Shown: in pieces, positions 9,622 through 16,971 of the stretch
Layout of the letters: every line of letters begins with the position of its first letter
How positions within the stretch are numbered: position 1 is the stretch's first letter
From: Flavobacterium limnosediminis JC2902
Lineage (GTDB): Bacteria > Bacteroidota > Bacteroidia > Flavobacteriales > Flavobacteriaceae
Assembly (NCBI RefSeq): GCF_000498535.1
Contig: NZ_AVGG01000007.1
Coordinates: 124,001-188,000 of the forward strand
Direction of reading: 5' to 3'
DNA: 64,000 nt
Notes under the pieces: model-generated
What the model was told of the DNA's origin: nothing
The model's input: the letters and a program-made list of their open reading frames with translations, nothing else
Databases searched by the model: none
Program-made: the position numbers and the translations under genes

Positions 9622-9653
9622 AAAAAAAAATCCCGAGCATTAACTCGGGATTC
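9622..9653 (-). terminator. Terminator of the amino acid permease gene
   Basis: Stem AATCCCGAG/CTCGGGATT read on the minus strand and followed by nine T, directly after the stop codon at 9659. Confidence 0.88.
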
Positions 9654-9658
9654 GTTAT

Positions 9659-11356
9659 TTAATCTTCTATTGCAGGTTTAATTCTATTGAAATTCAGTTT
9701 ACTGTTTTTATAACCGTAGCAGAAATAAAACACTAATCCGATCAGTAACCAAACGCCAAACCATTTCCAGTTGGACACTGCCATTCCGGTTAACAGGTAA
9801 CAGCAGGAAATCAATCCTAATAACGGAATTAACGAAAGGTTTTTAAGGAACGCTAATACCGCCATTACACCACATAACACAAAGAAAACCACCATGGAAA
9901 TATTCGTTGCGAATTTATCTCCGGAGAAATCAAACGTATCAGCAAAGAACGTTGGGAAAGCATAGCTTACGATAAAGATGGTTCCCACCACAATGGCAGG
10001 GAAAATGAATTTGGAATTGATATACGGAATTCTGAATTTACTTTTGGTTTGTCTCTCGGCAATTTCCGCTTCACTTTGCGGTGATAACATCAATACACCG
10101 CCACACACCAATACGAAGGCGAACAACGTTCCGATACTCGTAAAGTCCAACACGAAGTTTTCATCCGTAAAGAAAATCGGCAAACCTACCACACATCCTG
10201 TTACTATGGTTGCAAAACCTGGTGTTTTGTGTTTCGGGTGGATTTCTGCGAATTTCTTCGGCATTAATCCGTCACGGCTCATTGTCATCCAGATACGCGG
10301 TTGTCCCATCTGGAACACCAACATTACACTGGTCATCGCCACTACAGCTGCAATCGACACGATGAATAACATCCACTTCACTCCTTTTAAAGCGAAGATT
10401 TCCGCTAAAGGATCGGTTACGCCTAACAAATCGTATTTAACCATTCCGGTTAAAATCAAAGCCAAAATGATGTAAATCACCGTACAGATTACCAAAGAAT
10501 AAATCATTCCTTTCGGTAAATCGCGTTGCGGGTTTTTACTTTCTTCTGCCAAAGTGGAAACCGCATCAAAACCAATATAAGCAAAGAAAACCGCTGATAC
10601 ACCGGCCATTACACCTCCGAAACCATTCGGCATAAACGGTGTCCAGTTATCGATATCCACATAAAAAGCACCAACTGCAATAACCAGAGCAATAATCACC
10701 AACTTAATGATTACCATTATATTACTGAAGTTTTTCGATTCTTTAGTTCCTTTGTAAACCAGGTACGTGATCAATAGGTTAATCACCACAGCCGGTAAAT
10801 CGAAAATTACTTTCAGACTTCCCAACATGGGTGCGTTTTGCCAGGCGTTAAAACCTTCACCCGCTTTATTTTCAAGGAAAGCAGAATGTGCCGATTGGTA
10901 ATTGATCGTCAGCCATTCCGGTAAATGAATGTGGAAACTTTCTAATAAATTAGTGAAATAGCCACTCCATGAGAAAGCGATATAAATATTTCCGATGGAA
11001 TACTCCATAATCAAAGCCCATCCGATGATCCAGGCGAACAATTCCCCGAAAGAAACATAGGCATAGGTATAAGCACTACCGGAAACAGGCACACGTGAAG
11101 CGAATTCGGCATAACACATGGCTGTAAATCCGCACGCAATAGCACAAATGATATACAAAAGCGTTACGCCGGGACCTCCTGAAAAACAAGCGTTTCCGAT
11201 GGCAGAGAACGTTCCTCCCCCTATAATCGCAGCAATCCCGAAAAAGGTTAAATCGCGAACCGTTAATACTTTATGTAAGCTGGCATGATCAACATCACTG
11301 CCTTGTTTTACTATTGTTGTGGTAGATTTTCTTCTGAATAAATCGGTAAAAGACAT
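9659..11356 (-). CDS. APC-superfamily amino acid permease
   Basis: 565 residues with about 12-14 membrane segments. The N-terminal helix 1 motif GIAAIIGGGTFSAIG is the substrate-binding unwound helix typical of the amino acid-polyamine-organocation superfamily, and FFAYIGFDAVSTLAEESKNP is the helix 6/loop signature. The closest general type is the cationic amino acid transporter (CAT) group, but the transported amino acid cannot be read from sequence. It is monocistronic, with its own terminator and a TATATTTG -7 box about 82 nt upstream. Confidence 0.9.
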   Translation of the reverse strand: MSFTDLFRRKSTTTIVKQGSDVDHASLHKVLTVRDLTFFGIAAIIGGGTFSAIGNACFSGGPGVTLLYIICAIACGFTAMCYAEFASRVPVSGSAYTYAYVSFGELFAWIIGWALIMEYSIGNIYIAFSWSGYFTNLLESFHIHLPEWLTINYQSAHSAFLENKAGEGFNAWQNAPMLGSLKVIFDLPAVVINLLITYLVYKGTKESKNFSNIMVIIKLVIIALVIAVGAFYVDIDNWTPFMPNGFGGVMAGVSAVFFAYIGFDAVSTLAEESKNPQRDLPKGMIYSLVICTVIYIILALILTGMVKYDLLGVTDPLAEIFALKGVKWMLFIVSIAAVVAMTSVMLVFQMGQPRIWMTMSRDGLMPKKFAEIHPKHKTPGFATIVTGCVVGLPIFFTDENFVLDFTSIGTLFAFVLVCGGVLMLSPQSEAEIAERQTKSKFRIPYINSKFIFPAIVVGTIFIVSYAFPTFFADTFDFSGDKFATNISMVVFFVLCGVMAVLAFLKNLSLIPLLGLISCCYLLTGMAVSNWKWFGVWLLIGLVFYFCYGYKNSKLNFNRIKPAIED

Positions 11357-11437
11357 AAGTATTCTTACTGTAATTGGTTAGTCTATTGTTAAATAACCTG
11401 TAAAATCGCAGATTATCCCTGCTTTTTTTGAGGGAAA

Positions 11438-11445
11438 CAAATATA
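11438..11445 (-). promoter_or_regulatory. -7 box for the amino acid permease gene
   Basis: TATATTTG on the minus strand matches TAnnTTTG. No TTG is present at the expected -33 distance, so this is a partial promoter match. Confidence 0.4.
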
Positions 11446-11569
11446 TAAAACCAAATGAATAAATAACATTTTGGGTCCAAAAATTTAAAAATAACGTTGC
11501 CATAACTATTTACTATCATTAAATAAGAAATTATAATAAAAGGTAATGCTAAAGCAATTCAGTAATCGC

Positions 11570-11577
11570 TATTTTTG
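11570..11577 (+). promoter_or_regulatory. -7 box for the peroxiredoxin gene
   Basis: TATTTTTG matches TAnnTTTG, 39 nt before the ATG at 11617. It rules out use of the in-frame upstream start at 11575, which overlaps the box. The -33 element is not recognisable. Confidence 0.5.
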
Positions 11578-11616
11578 TGCTGTTCAAAAAACAATAATTT
11601 TAAAAACCGATACATT

Positions 11617-12252
11617 ATGTCATTAGTAGGAAAAAAATTCCCAAACATTACCGTAGATGCCATTTCAGAAATGGGTGATAACTTAAGAATCAACGTTCTT
11701 GAAGAAGCTGTAAAAAACAACAAAAAAGTATTATTATTCTGGTACCCGAAAGACTTTACTTTCGTTTGTCCGACAGAATTACACGCTTTCCAGGCTGCTT
11801 TACCGGAATTCAACGCAAAAAACACTATCGTAATCGGTGCTTCTTGTGATACTAACGAAGTACACTTTGCTTGGTTAAACACTGCAAAAGACAATGGTGG
11901 TATCGAAGGTGTTACTTACCCTTTATTGGCTGACACTACAAGAAACTTATCAACTGCTTTAGGAATTTTAGATGCTGAAGAAGAGTTCAACGAAGAAACA
12001 GGAGATTATTTAATCGCTGGTTCAAACGTGACTTACAGAGCAACTTACCTGATTGACGAAACTGGAAAAATTTTCCACGAAAGTGTAAACGATATGCCGT
12101 TAGGAAGAAATGTTGCTGAGTATTTACGTTTAATCGATGCTTATACTCACGTTCAGACTAAAGGTGAAGTTTGTCCTGCAAACTGGGAAAACGGAAAAGA
12201 AGCTATGACAGCTGACCGTTTAAGCACTGCTGCTTACCTGAGCAAAAACTAA
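11617..12252 (+). CDS. Peroxiredoxin (typical 2-Cys, AhpC/Prx1 type)
   Basis: 211 residues. The peroxidatic Cys51 lies in FTFVCPTE and the resolving Cys186 in GEVCPANW, the arrangement of typical 2-Cys peroxiredoxins that reduce H2O2 and organic hydroperoxides in the cytoplasm. The GG(I/L)G-type loop is not obvious, though YLI near residue 131 fits the class. The start at 11617 (MSLVGKK) is used because the upstream extension overlaps the promoter box. The next gene is a thioredoxin-like protein 96 nt away, a plausible reductant. Confidence 0.93.
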   Translation: MSLVGKKFPNITVDAISEMGDNLRINVLEEAVKNNKKVLLFWYPKDFTFVCPTELHAFQAALPEFNAKNTIVIGASCDTNEVHFAWLNTAKDNGGIEGVTYPLLADTTRNLSTALGILDAEEEFNEETGDYLIAGSNVTYRATYLIDETGKIFHESVNDMPLGRNVAEYLRLIDAYTHVQTKGEVCPANWENGKEAMTADRLSTAAYLSKN

Positions 12253-12269
12253 TTTGTAAACAAATATAA

Positions 12270-12330
12270 ATTCCAAACAACAGGATTTCGTTTGCAAAAA
12301 TGAGCCTGAAGTTTGGAATTTCTTTTTAAT
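12270..12330 (+). terminator. Possible terminator/attenuator between peroxiredoxin and thioredoxin genes
   Basis: AAATTCCAAAC (12270-12280) pairs with GTTTGGAATTT (about 12313-12323), followed by CTTTTT. The loop is about 30 nt, so termination may be partial and leave the thioredoxin gene read through. Confidence 0.5.
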
Positions 12331-12348
12331 CACTAAATTAAACAAGCT

Positions 12349-12657
12349 ATGTTAATAGAATTAAACGAAGACACCCTTCAGAATATAGTTGATTCCAACG
12401 AAAAAGTAGTGGTACAATTTTCTGCTTCATGGTGCGGGAACTGCCGAATCATGAAACCGAAGTTCAAAAAACTGGCTACTGAAAATGAAAACCTTGCGTT
12501 TGTTTTAGTGGATGCTGAAAACTCTCCGGAATCAAGAAAACTGGCGAATGTTTCCAATTTACCAACGTTTGCCACTTTCGTAAACGGAAAACTGGTTAAC
12601 GAAACCCAAACCAATAAAGCGGAAGTTTTAACGGAATTGGTTAACGAAATAGTTTAG
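12349..12657 (+). CDS. Thioredoxin family protein with CGNC active site
   Basis: 102 residues, a single thioredoxin fold. The active site is WCGNC (Cys29, Cys32) rather than the standard WCGPC, and the cis-Pro is in SNLPTFATF. Replacing Pro by Asn in the motif usually changes the redox potential. It sits directly downstream of the 2-Cys peroxiredoxin, so it may recycle it; this is inference. It lacks a signal peptide, so it is cytoplasmic. Confidence 0.9.
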   Translation: MLIELNEDTLQNIVDSNEKVVVQFSASWCGNCRIMKPKFKKLATENENLAFVLVDAENSPESRKLANVSNLPTFATFVNGKLVNETQTNKAEVLTELVNEIV

Positions 12658-12658
12658 T

Positions 12659-12955
12659 CAGACTACTTAGACTGCTTAGATTTTTAGACTTCTTAGACTG
12701 TTTAGATGGATAGATTATTAGACTGGTTAGATAGTTAGATCTTTAGACTTTCTAGATTATTTAAATATTAGAAAGTTAGAATTTTGATGATTTGACGGCT
12801 TTGATTTTACAACTACCCTGAATTCTAACAACTATAGAATAGTTCAAAAAATCCAAGAAGTCTAAAAATCCAAGAAGTCTAAGAAAGTCTAAGAAGTCTA
12901 AGAAAGTCTAAAATTCGAAGAAGTCTAACTATCTAACAATCTAAATGATCTAAAA
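12659..12955. repeat. Large imperfect hairpin built of diverged short repeats
   Basis: About 300 nt with no gene. The left part (12660-12775) holds many degenerate copies of TTAGACTTCTTAGA. The right part (about 12845-12950) holds the complementary unit, TCTAAGAAGTCTAA. A unique centre of about 70 nt separates them, so the transcript could fold into one long imperfect stem. It lies between two same-direction genes. Confidence 0.85.
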
Positions 12956-12956
12956 A

Positions 12957-13214
12957 ATGAAACTACCCGTAATAAAACATCTGACGCAGTTTATTGAAGA
13001 AAACGATCAGGATTATATCGTAGAAACCATCGAAGTACTGGAAGCATTAACCGAAGTTCCGTCGTTAAAAGATGAGGAGCTGGATGTAATCGGTGAATTG
13101 ATTTCCAACATGTATGGCGCACTTGAAGTAAACAAAATGGTCAAAAACGGAACCGATAAAAAAGAAGCGCTGAATGCCTTTATGCAACGCGTTCTTGGTT
13201 CTATTGACAAATAA
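12957..13214 (+). CDS. Small conserved protein, probably DUF6952 family
   Basis: 85 residues, acidic and mostly helical, starting MKLPVIKHLTQFIEENDQ. I recognise it, with moderate confidence, as the small protein often found after thioredoxin-like genes in Flavobacteriaceae (DUF6952). No catalytic motif, Cys, signal peptide or membrane segment is visible. Function is unknown. The gene begins immediately after the low-complexity hairpin region, so it is probably the third gene of the peroxiredoxin-thioredoxin cluster. Confidence 0.8.
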   Translation: MKLPVIKHLTQFIEENDQDYIVETIEVLEALTEVPSLKDEELDVIGELISNMYGALEVNKMVKNGTDKKEALNAFMQRVLGSIDK

Positions 13215-13237
13215 CCTGTTTTTCCCAGTATTACCAA

Positions 13238-13269
13238 AGCTTTTCTGTTAAAAAGAAAGGCTTTTTTTT
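13238..13269 (+). terminator. Terminator after the DUF6952-like gene
   Basis: Imperfect stem AAAGCTTTTCT/AGAAAGGCTTT followed by a T run. Confidence 0.65.
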
Positions 13270-13324
13270 ATTATATGAATAGCGATTTCAACCTGATTAC
13301 TCACGGATTACCGTATAAATAATC

Positions 13325-13384
13325 AAACACAGATTTCATAGATTTCCACGGATTAATCTGTGAAAATTTGTGAAATCTGTGTTT
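13325..13384. repeat. Palindromic repeat family, copy 1
   Basis: AAACACAGATTTCA pairs with TGAAATCTGTGTTT across a central ATTTCCACGGATTAATCTGTGAAAAT-type core. It lies between converging genes. Related copies are at 39147 and 49271. Confidence 0.85.
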
Positions 13385-13427
13385 TAAATGGTCTGTCTTA
13401 ATTTTATATTCAGACGAGATGTACTTT

Positions 13428-14489
13428 TTATTTGAAATATTTTTTTCTGAACCAAAAAGCAAGATTTACCAAAGCAATTAAAGCGGGAACTTCCACTAAC
13501 GGACCGATTACGCCGGCAAATGCCTGTCCGCTGTTAATCCCGAAAACCCCGATTGCTACAGCGATTGCTAATTCAAAATTATTACCGGTTGCCGTAAAAG
13601 CTATTGCAGTGGATTTCGAATAATCGGCACCAAAATACTTTCCGATAAAGAAGCTGATAACAAACATAACAGCAAAATAAATCATTAGAGGAATTGCTAT
13701 CCTAACGACATCCATCGGAATCTGAACGATTAATTCACCTTTCAGACTGAACATCAGAACAATTGTGAACAATAAAGCGATTAAAGTTATTGGTGAAATG
13801 ACAGGGACATATTTCGTTTGAAACCACTCTTCTCCTTTAAAATGAATTAATGCATAGCGACTGATGACACCTAAAGCAAATGGTATTCCGAGATAAATTC
13901 CAACACTTTCAGCAATCTGTCCAATGCTGATATTAACTTCAAATCCGCTGAATCCGAAAACCGGTGGCAATACCGTTATGAACAAATAAGCATAAACACT
14001 GTAAAGAAACACCTGAAAAATACTGTTTAGAGCAATCAGACCGGCACCATATTCTCTGTTCCCTTCGGCTAAATCGTTCCAGACCACCACCATGGCAATA
14101 CATCTTGCCAATCCGATAAGAATAACACCTATCATGTATTCAGGATATCCGTTCAAAAACAAGACAGCCAGGAAAAACATAAGTATGGGACCAACAATCC
14201 AATTAAGAAACAGCGAAGCCCCCAGTACTTTGAAGTTTTTGAAAACCTCCCCCATTTTAGAATAGTTAACTTTCGCTAAGGGTGGATACATCATCAGGAT
14301 TAAACCAATGGCCAGTGGGATGTTGGTAGTTCCGTTTGAAAACGAATTAATGAAACCACTGCTTGACGGTATGAAATAACCGATTGTGACTCCGAGAAGC
14401 ATGGCCAAAAATATCCATAAAGTCAAATAGTTATCAAGAAAACTTAATCTTTTTCGTTCCAGAGCCGGGGTACAATTATTAGCTGACAT
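13428..14489 (-). CDS. acr3: Arsenite efflux transporter, ACR3 family
   Basis: 353 residues with ten predicted membrane segments. The conserved Cys of ACR3 carriers is present at position 130 in [13 protein letters not shown], and [17 protein letters not shown] is the second family signature. The protein exports As(III) from the cytoplasm using the proton motive force. It is the last gene of the arsenic operon and starts 1 nt after the reductase stop codon, so the two are translationally close. Confidence 0.95.
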   Translation of the reverse strand: MSANNCTPALERKRLSFLDNYLTLWIFLAMLLGVTIGYFIPSSSGFINSFSNGTTNIPLAIGLILMMYPPLAKVNYSKMGEVFKNFKVLGASLFLNWIVGPILMFFLAVLFLNGYPEYMIGVILIGLARCIAMVVVWNDLAEGNREYGAGLIALNSIFQVFLYSVYAYLFITVLPPVFGFSGFEVNISIGQIAESVGIYLGIPFALGVISRYALIHFKGEEWFQTKYVPVISPITLIALLFTIVLMFSLKGELIVQIPMDVVRIAIPLMIYFAVMFVISFFIGKYFGADYSKSTAIAFTATGNNFELAIAVAIGVFGINSGQAFAGVIGPLVEVPALIALVNLAFWFRKKYFK

Positions 14490-14490
14490 A

Positions 14491-15111
14491 TTATTTTTTT
14501 ATTTGTGAAAACACGTATTTCATTTCGGTAGCGATTTCAATGCTTCGTTCTGAATATTTTTCGGTTTGTAAATCGGTGTTGTCGTATACTTTCGGATCGT
14601 CGTAACGAATCGGGAAACGCTTTTCGGCACCTGCAATAAACGGACAGCCTTCATCTGCCTGAGAACAGGTCATGATTGCGGCAAAACCCGATTTCGGATT
14701 GAATTCGGCATCAAAAACCTTTGAAAACCCAATCACAGGATGCTCGTTATCCGAAAACTTAATACTGTAAACCGGATTGGCATCAGCGCTCAACTCAGCA
14801 ACTGAAAATCCTTGGTTCGTCAATGTTTCGGCTACTTTCGGAAACATAGCTGTAGCTTCGGTTCCGCCCGAAAAACACTGTACATTTTTAATTCCGAAAT
14901 AAAAAGCCATCGTTTGTGCCCAAATTTGCGACAAATGACTTCTTCTGGAATTGTGTGTACAGATGAAATTCAGCTTAACATCCTGATTTACATCAATTTT
15001 TGACTGAATATAATCAATCAGCGGCTGAAGCATTTCTTTCCTTTCGGATGAAATCGTATTTTCTGAAAAACCTATGATCTGATTTTCTAAATCGGTAAAC
15101 AATATGCTCAT
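14491..15111 (-). CDS. Arsenate reductase, low-molecular-weight phosphatase type
   Basis: 206 residues from the ATG at 15111; the longer in-frame start at 15213 would overlap the preceding gene. The phosphatase loop is CTHNSRRS (Cys51, Arg57; C-x5-R), and a redox pair, Cys149-x6-Cys156, sits in TCSQADEGC, the spacing seen for Cys82/Cys89 of Staphylococcus aureus ArsC. The enzyme should reduce arsenate to arsenite through a relayed disulfide recycled by thioredoxin. It is longer than classic ArsC (about 130 residues), with an extra N-terminal helical segment of about 45 residues. Confidence 0.9.
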   Translation of the reverse strand: MSILFTDLENQIIGFSENTISSERKEMLQPLIDYIQSKIDVNQDVKLNFICTHNSRRSHLSQIWAQTMAFYFGIKNVQCFSGGTEATAMFPKVAETLTNQGFSVAELSADANPVYSIKFSDNEHPVIGFSKVFDAEFNPKSGFAAIMTCSQADEGCPFIAGAEKRFPIRYDDPKVYDNTDLQTEKYSERSIEIATEMKYVFSQIKK

Positions 15112-15122
15112 AAAATCCACTT

Positions 15123-15596
15123 TTAGCAACATCCTGAATTTGGTGTGCAACATGACGTTTGTTCCTGTAAATCTTTTAAGGAAACTTTCAGTTTTTCTGC
15201 TGGAATACCACAATTATCTTTCGCTAAACAATCGGTTAATTTCGATTTCAATTGAAAATTTGTTCCGTCAAAATCTAAACTAAACTTACCAATAGTTTCT
15301 TTCATTTGATATTCAACTTCAATTTCTAAATCGGGGATTTGCAACTTTTCTTCTGAAAGTTTAATAATGCCTACCAATTTTTCCGGGTGCAAACGATGAT
15401 CATAATCATTCGCTTCCCAAAGTTGAAAATTCACGACTTTTTCATTTCGAACCGTTCCGCCGCAATCGATGAAGTTTTTGGTAATCATACCTACTTCGGT
15501 AACATGAAAGTGTTCCGGTACAAAAGTTCCGTTTGGCAATTGAAAATTCACGGTTTCCACTGTTTTCAATACTTCTTTAATTTCTGATAATTTCAT
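15123..15596 (-). CDS. DUF6428-like protein of the arsenic operon
   Basis: 157 residues, no membrane segment or signal peptide. The family name is from memory and the function is not established. The last 15 residues contain two vicinal Cys pairs (SCC and GCC), and further Cys occur at DCGG, DCLA and DNCG. The Cys-rich tail and the position between arsR and the reductase suggest arsenite binding or delivery, but this is inference. It starts 17 nt after arsR ends. Confidence 0.85.
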   Translation of the reverse strand: MKLSEIKEVLKTVETVNFQLPNGTFVPEHFHVTEVGMITKNFIDCGGTVRNEKVVNFQLWEANDYDHRLHPEKLVGIIKLSEEKLQIPDLEIEVEYQMKETIGKFSLDFDGTNFQLKSKLTDCLAKDNCGIPAEKLKVSLKDLQEQTSCCTPNSGCC

Positions 15597-15612
15597 AATA
15601 CTGATATTTTAA

Positions 15613-15936
15613 TTAACAACATTTTGATTTTAATTCGCTTGATATGCCTGAAAAATAGCTTTCCAGTTTTTTCATGGTATCCGGGTTTAAACAATAACAG
15701 ATTGCCGTACCCTCGATATTTCCTTTGATGATTCCAACATTTTTCAGTTCTTTCAAGTGCTGGGAAACAGTTGGTTGTGCCAAGGGCAATTCATTTACGA
15801 TATCACCGCAAATACAGGAATCCACCTTTAGCAGATACTCGATTATAGCCACTCTTGCCGGATGCGAAATCGCTTTGAATAAGGAAGCTAGTTCGTTTTG
15901 TTGTTCCGAAAAGAATTCTGATTTTGATGCGCCCAT
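15613..15936 (-). CDS. arsR: ArsR/SmtB family metalloregulatory repressor
   Basis: 107 residues, a single winged helix. Cys41 and Cys43 lie in DSCICGDIV, the alpha-3 position used by ArsR for As(III) binding, and the C-terminus ends KSKCC, which may supply a third thiol. The recognition helix is AQPTVSQHLKELKN. It is the first gene of the operon arsR-DUF6428-arsC-acr3 and should repress it until arsenite or antimonite binds. A perfect 12-bp palindrome upstream is a candidate operator. Confidence 0.93.
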   Translation of the reverse strand: MGASKSEFFSEQQNELASLFKAISHPARVAIIEYLLKVDSCICGDIVNELPLAQPTVSQHLKELKNVGIIKGNIEGTAICYCLNPDTMKKLESYFSGISSELKSKCC

Positions 15937-15949
15937 TTTGTTTATTTTT

Positions 15950-15961
15950 ATATTGCAATAT
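15950..15961. promoter_or_regulatory. Candidate ArsR operator
   Basis: Perfect palindrome ATATTGCAATAT, 14 nt upstream of the arsR start codon, in the spacer shared with the divergent tpx gene. Downstream of a weak minus-strand -7 box (TTAATTTG, 15971-15978), it would lie just after the transcription start, a suitable place for a repressor. Confidence 0.5.
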
Positions 15962-16023
15962 TACGATAAACAAATTAAATAAAAAAGCAATTCGGTAAAA
16001 AATCAATTCTCAAATAAATTCAT

Positions 16024-16031
16024 TACTTTTG
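16024..16031 (+). promoter_or_regulatory. -7 box for tpx
   Basis: TACTTTTG matches TAnnTTTG, 23 nt before the tpx ATG at 16055. No clear -33 TTG at the expected distance. Confidence 0.5.
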
Positions 16032-16054
16032 AAAATCTTAAAAAAGCAACAAAA

Positions 16055-16552
16055 ATGGCACTAATAAAATTAAAAGGAAACCCTGTAAACACTACAGGTA
16101 CATTACCTCAGGTAGGTTCTCAGGCATCTGATTTCACTTTAGTAAAAACCGATTTATCAACAGTTTCTTTAAGCGATTTCAAAGGAAGCAAACTGGTTTT
16201 AAATATTTTTCCTAGTATCGACACAAGCACTTGTGCCACTTCGGTTCGTAAATTCAATGAAACGGCAAGTAACTTAACAAACACGAAAGTATTGTGCATT
16301 TCCCGTGATTTACCGTTTGCACAAACTCGTTTTTGTGGTGCGGAAGGTTTGGAAAATGTGGTTAACTTATCCGATTTTAAAGACGGATCTTTCGGAAACA
16401 CTTACGGTTTAACCATTACTGACGGCCCGTTAGCAGGATTGCATTCGCGTGCTGTGATTGTTTTGGATGAAAACGGCATGGTAAAACATACCGAGCAAGT
16501 AGAGGATATCGTTGACGAACCTAATTACGAAAAAGCTATAGCGGCACTTTAA
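16055..16552 (+). CDS. tpx: Thiol peroxidase Tpx
   Basis: 165 residues, the usual length for Tpx. The peroxidatic Cys60 lies in DTSTCATSVRKFN and the resolving Cys94 in RFCGAEG, with the atypical 2-Cys spacing of bacterial Tpx. It reduces lipid and alkyl hydroperoxides using thioredoxin. The stop codon overlaps the ATG of dgkA by one base (TAATG), so the two are co-translated. It is divergent from the arsenic operon. Confidence 0.96.
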   Translation: MALIKLKGNPVNTTGTLPQVGSQASDFTLVKTDLSTVSLSDFKGSKLVLNIFPSIDTSTCATSVRKFNETASNLTNTKVLCISRDLPFAQTRFCGAEGLENVVNLSDFKDGSFGNTYGLTITDGPLAGLHSRAVIVLDENGMVKHTEQVEDIVDEPNYEKAIAAL

Positions 16553-16926
16553 TGGAATTAAAAAAAGACAACACCTTCTTTACCGGAAGGCTGAAAAGTG
16601 TTGGTTTCGCCGTAAAGGGTGCCATAAAATTAATTACAACCGAGCATAGTGTCATGGTACAGTCTTCGATTGCCGTACTAATGATTGCAGCCGGATTTTA
16701 TTTCAATATTTCCCAAACCGAATGGATGTTTCAGATTCTGATTTTCGGATTGGTACTGAGCATAGAAGGTTTGAATACCGCTGTTGAAAAAATTGCCGAT
16801 TTTATTCATCCCGATTACCACGAACGCATCGGTTTCATCAAAGATATTGCTGCCGGTGCGGTTTTTTTCGCAGCCATGTCTGCAATCGCAATCGGATTAA
16901 TTATATATTTACCCAGGATAATCTAA
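16552..16926 (+). CDS. dgkA: Diacylglycerol kinase (DgkA type)
   Basis: 124 residues with three membrane helices. The signature E-x-LNTAVEKIAD, followed by KDIAAGAV, contains the conserved Glu/Asn/Asp residues of the DgkA active site. In Gram-positive and many other bacteria this family phosphorylates undecaprenol or diacylglycerol at the inner membrane. Which lipid is used here cannot be read from sequence. It overlaps tpx by one base and precedes ftsK by 45 nt. Confidence 0.92.
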   Translation: MELKKDNTFFTGRLKSVGFAVKGAIKLITTEHSVMVQSSIAVLMIAAGFYFNISQTEWMFQILIFGLVLSIEGLNTAVEKIADFIHPDYHERIGFIKDIAAGAVFFAAMSAIAIGLIIYLPRII

Positions 16927-16971
16927 TTTAGAAACGATTACCTGTTTATTTATCAAATTTTAGTATTCTAA

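Noticed and set aside
11295..11519. Open frame upstream of the permease on the minus strand
   Set aside because: It overlaps the permease start in another frame and spans the promoter box.
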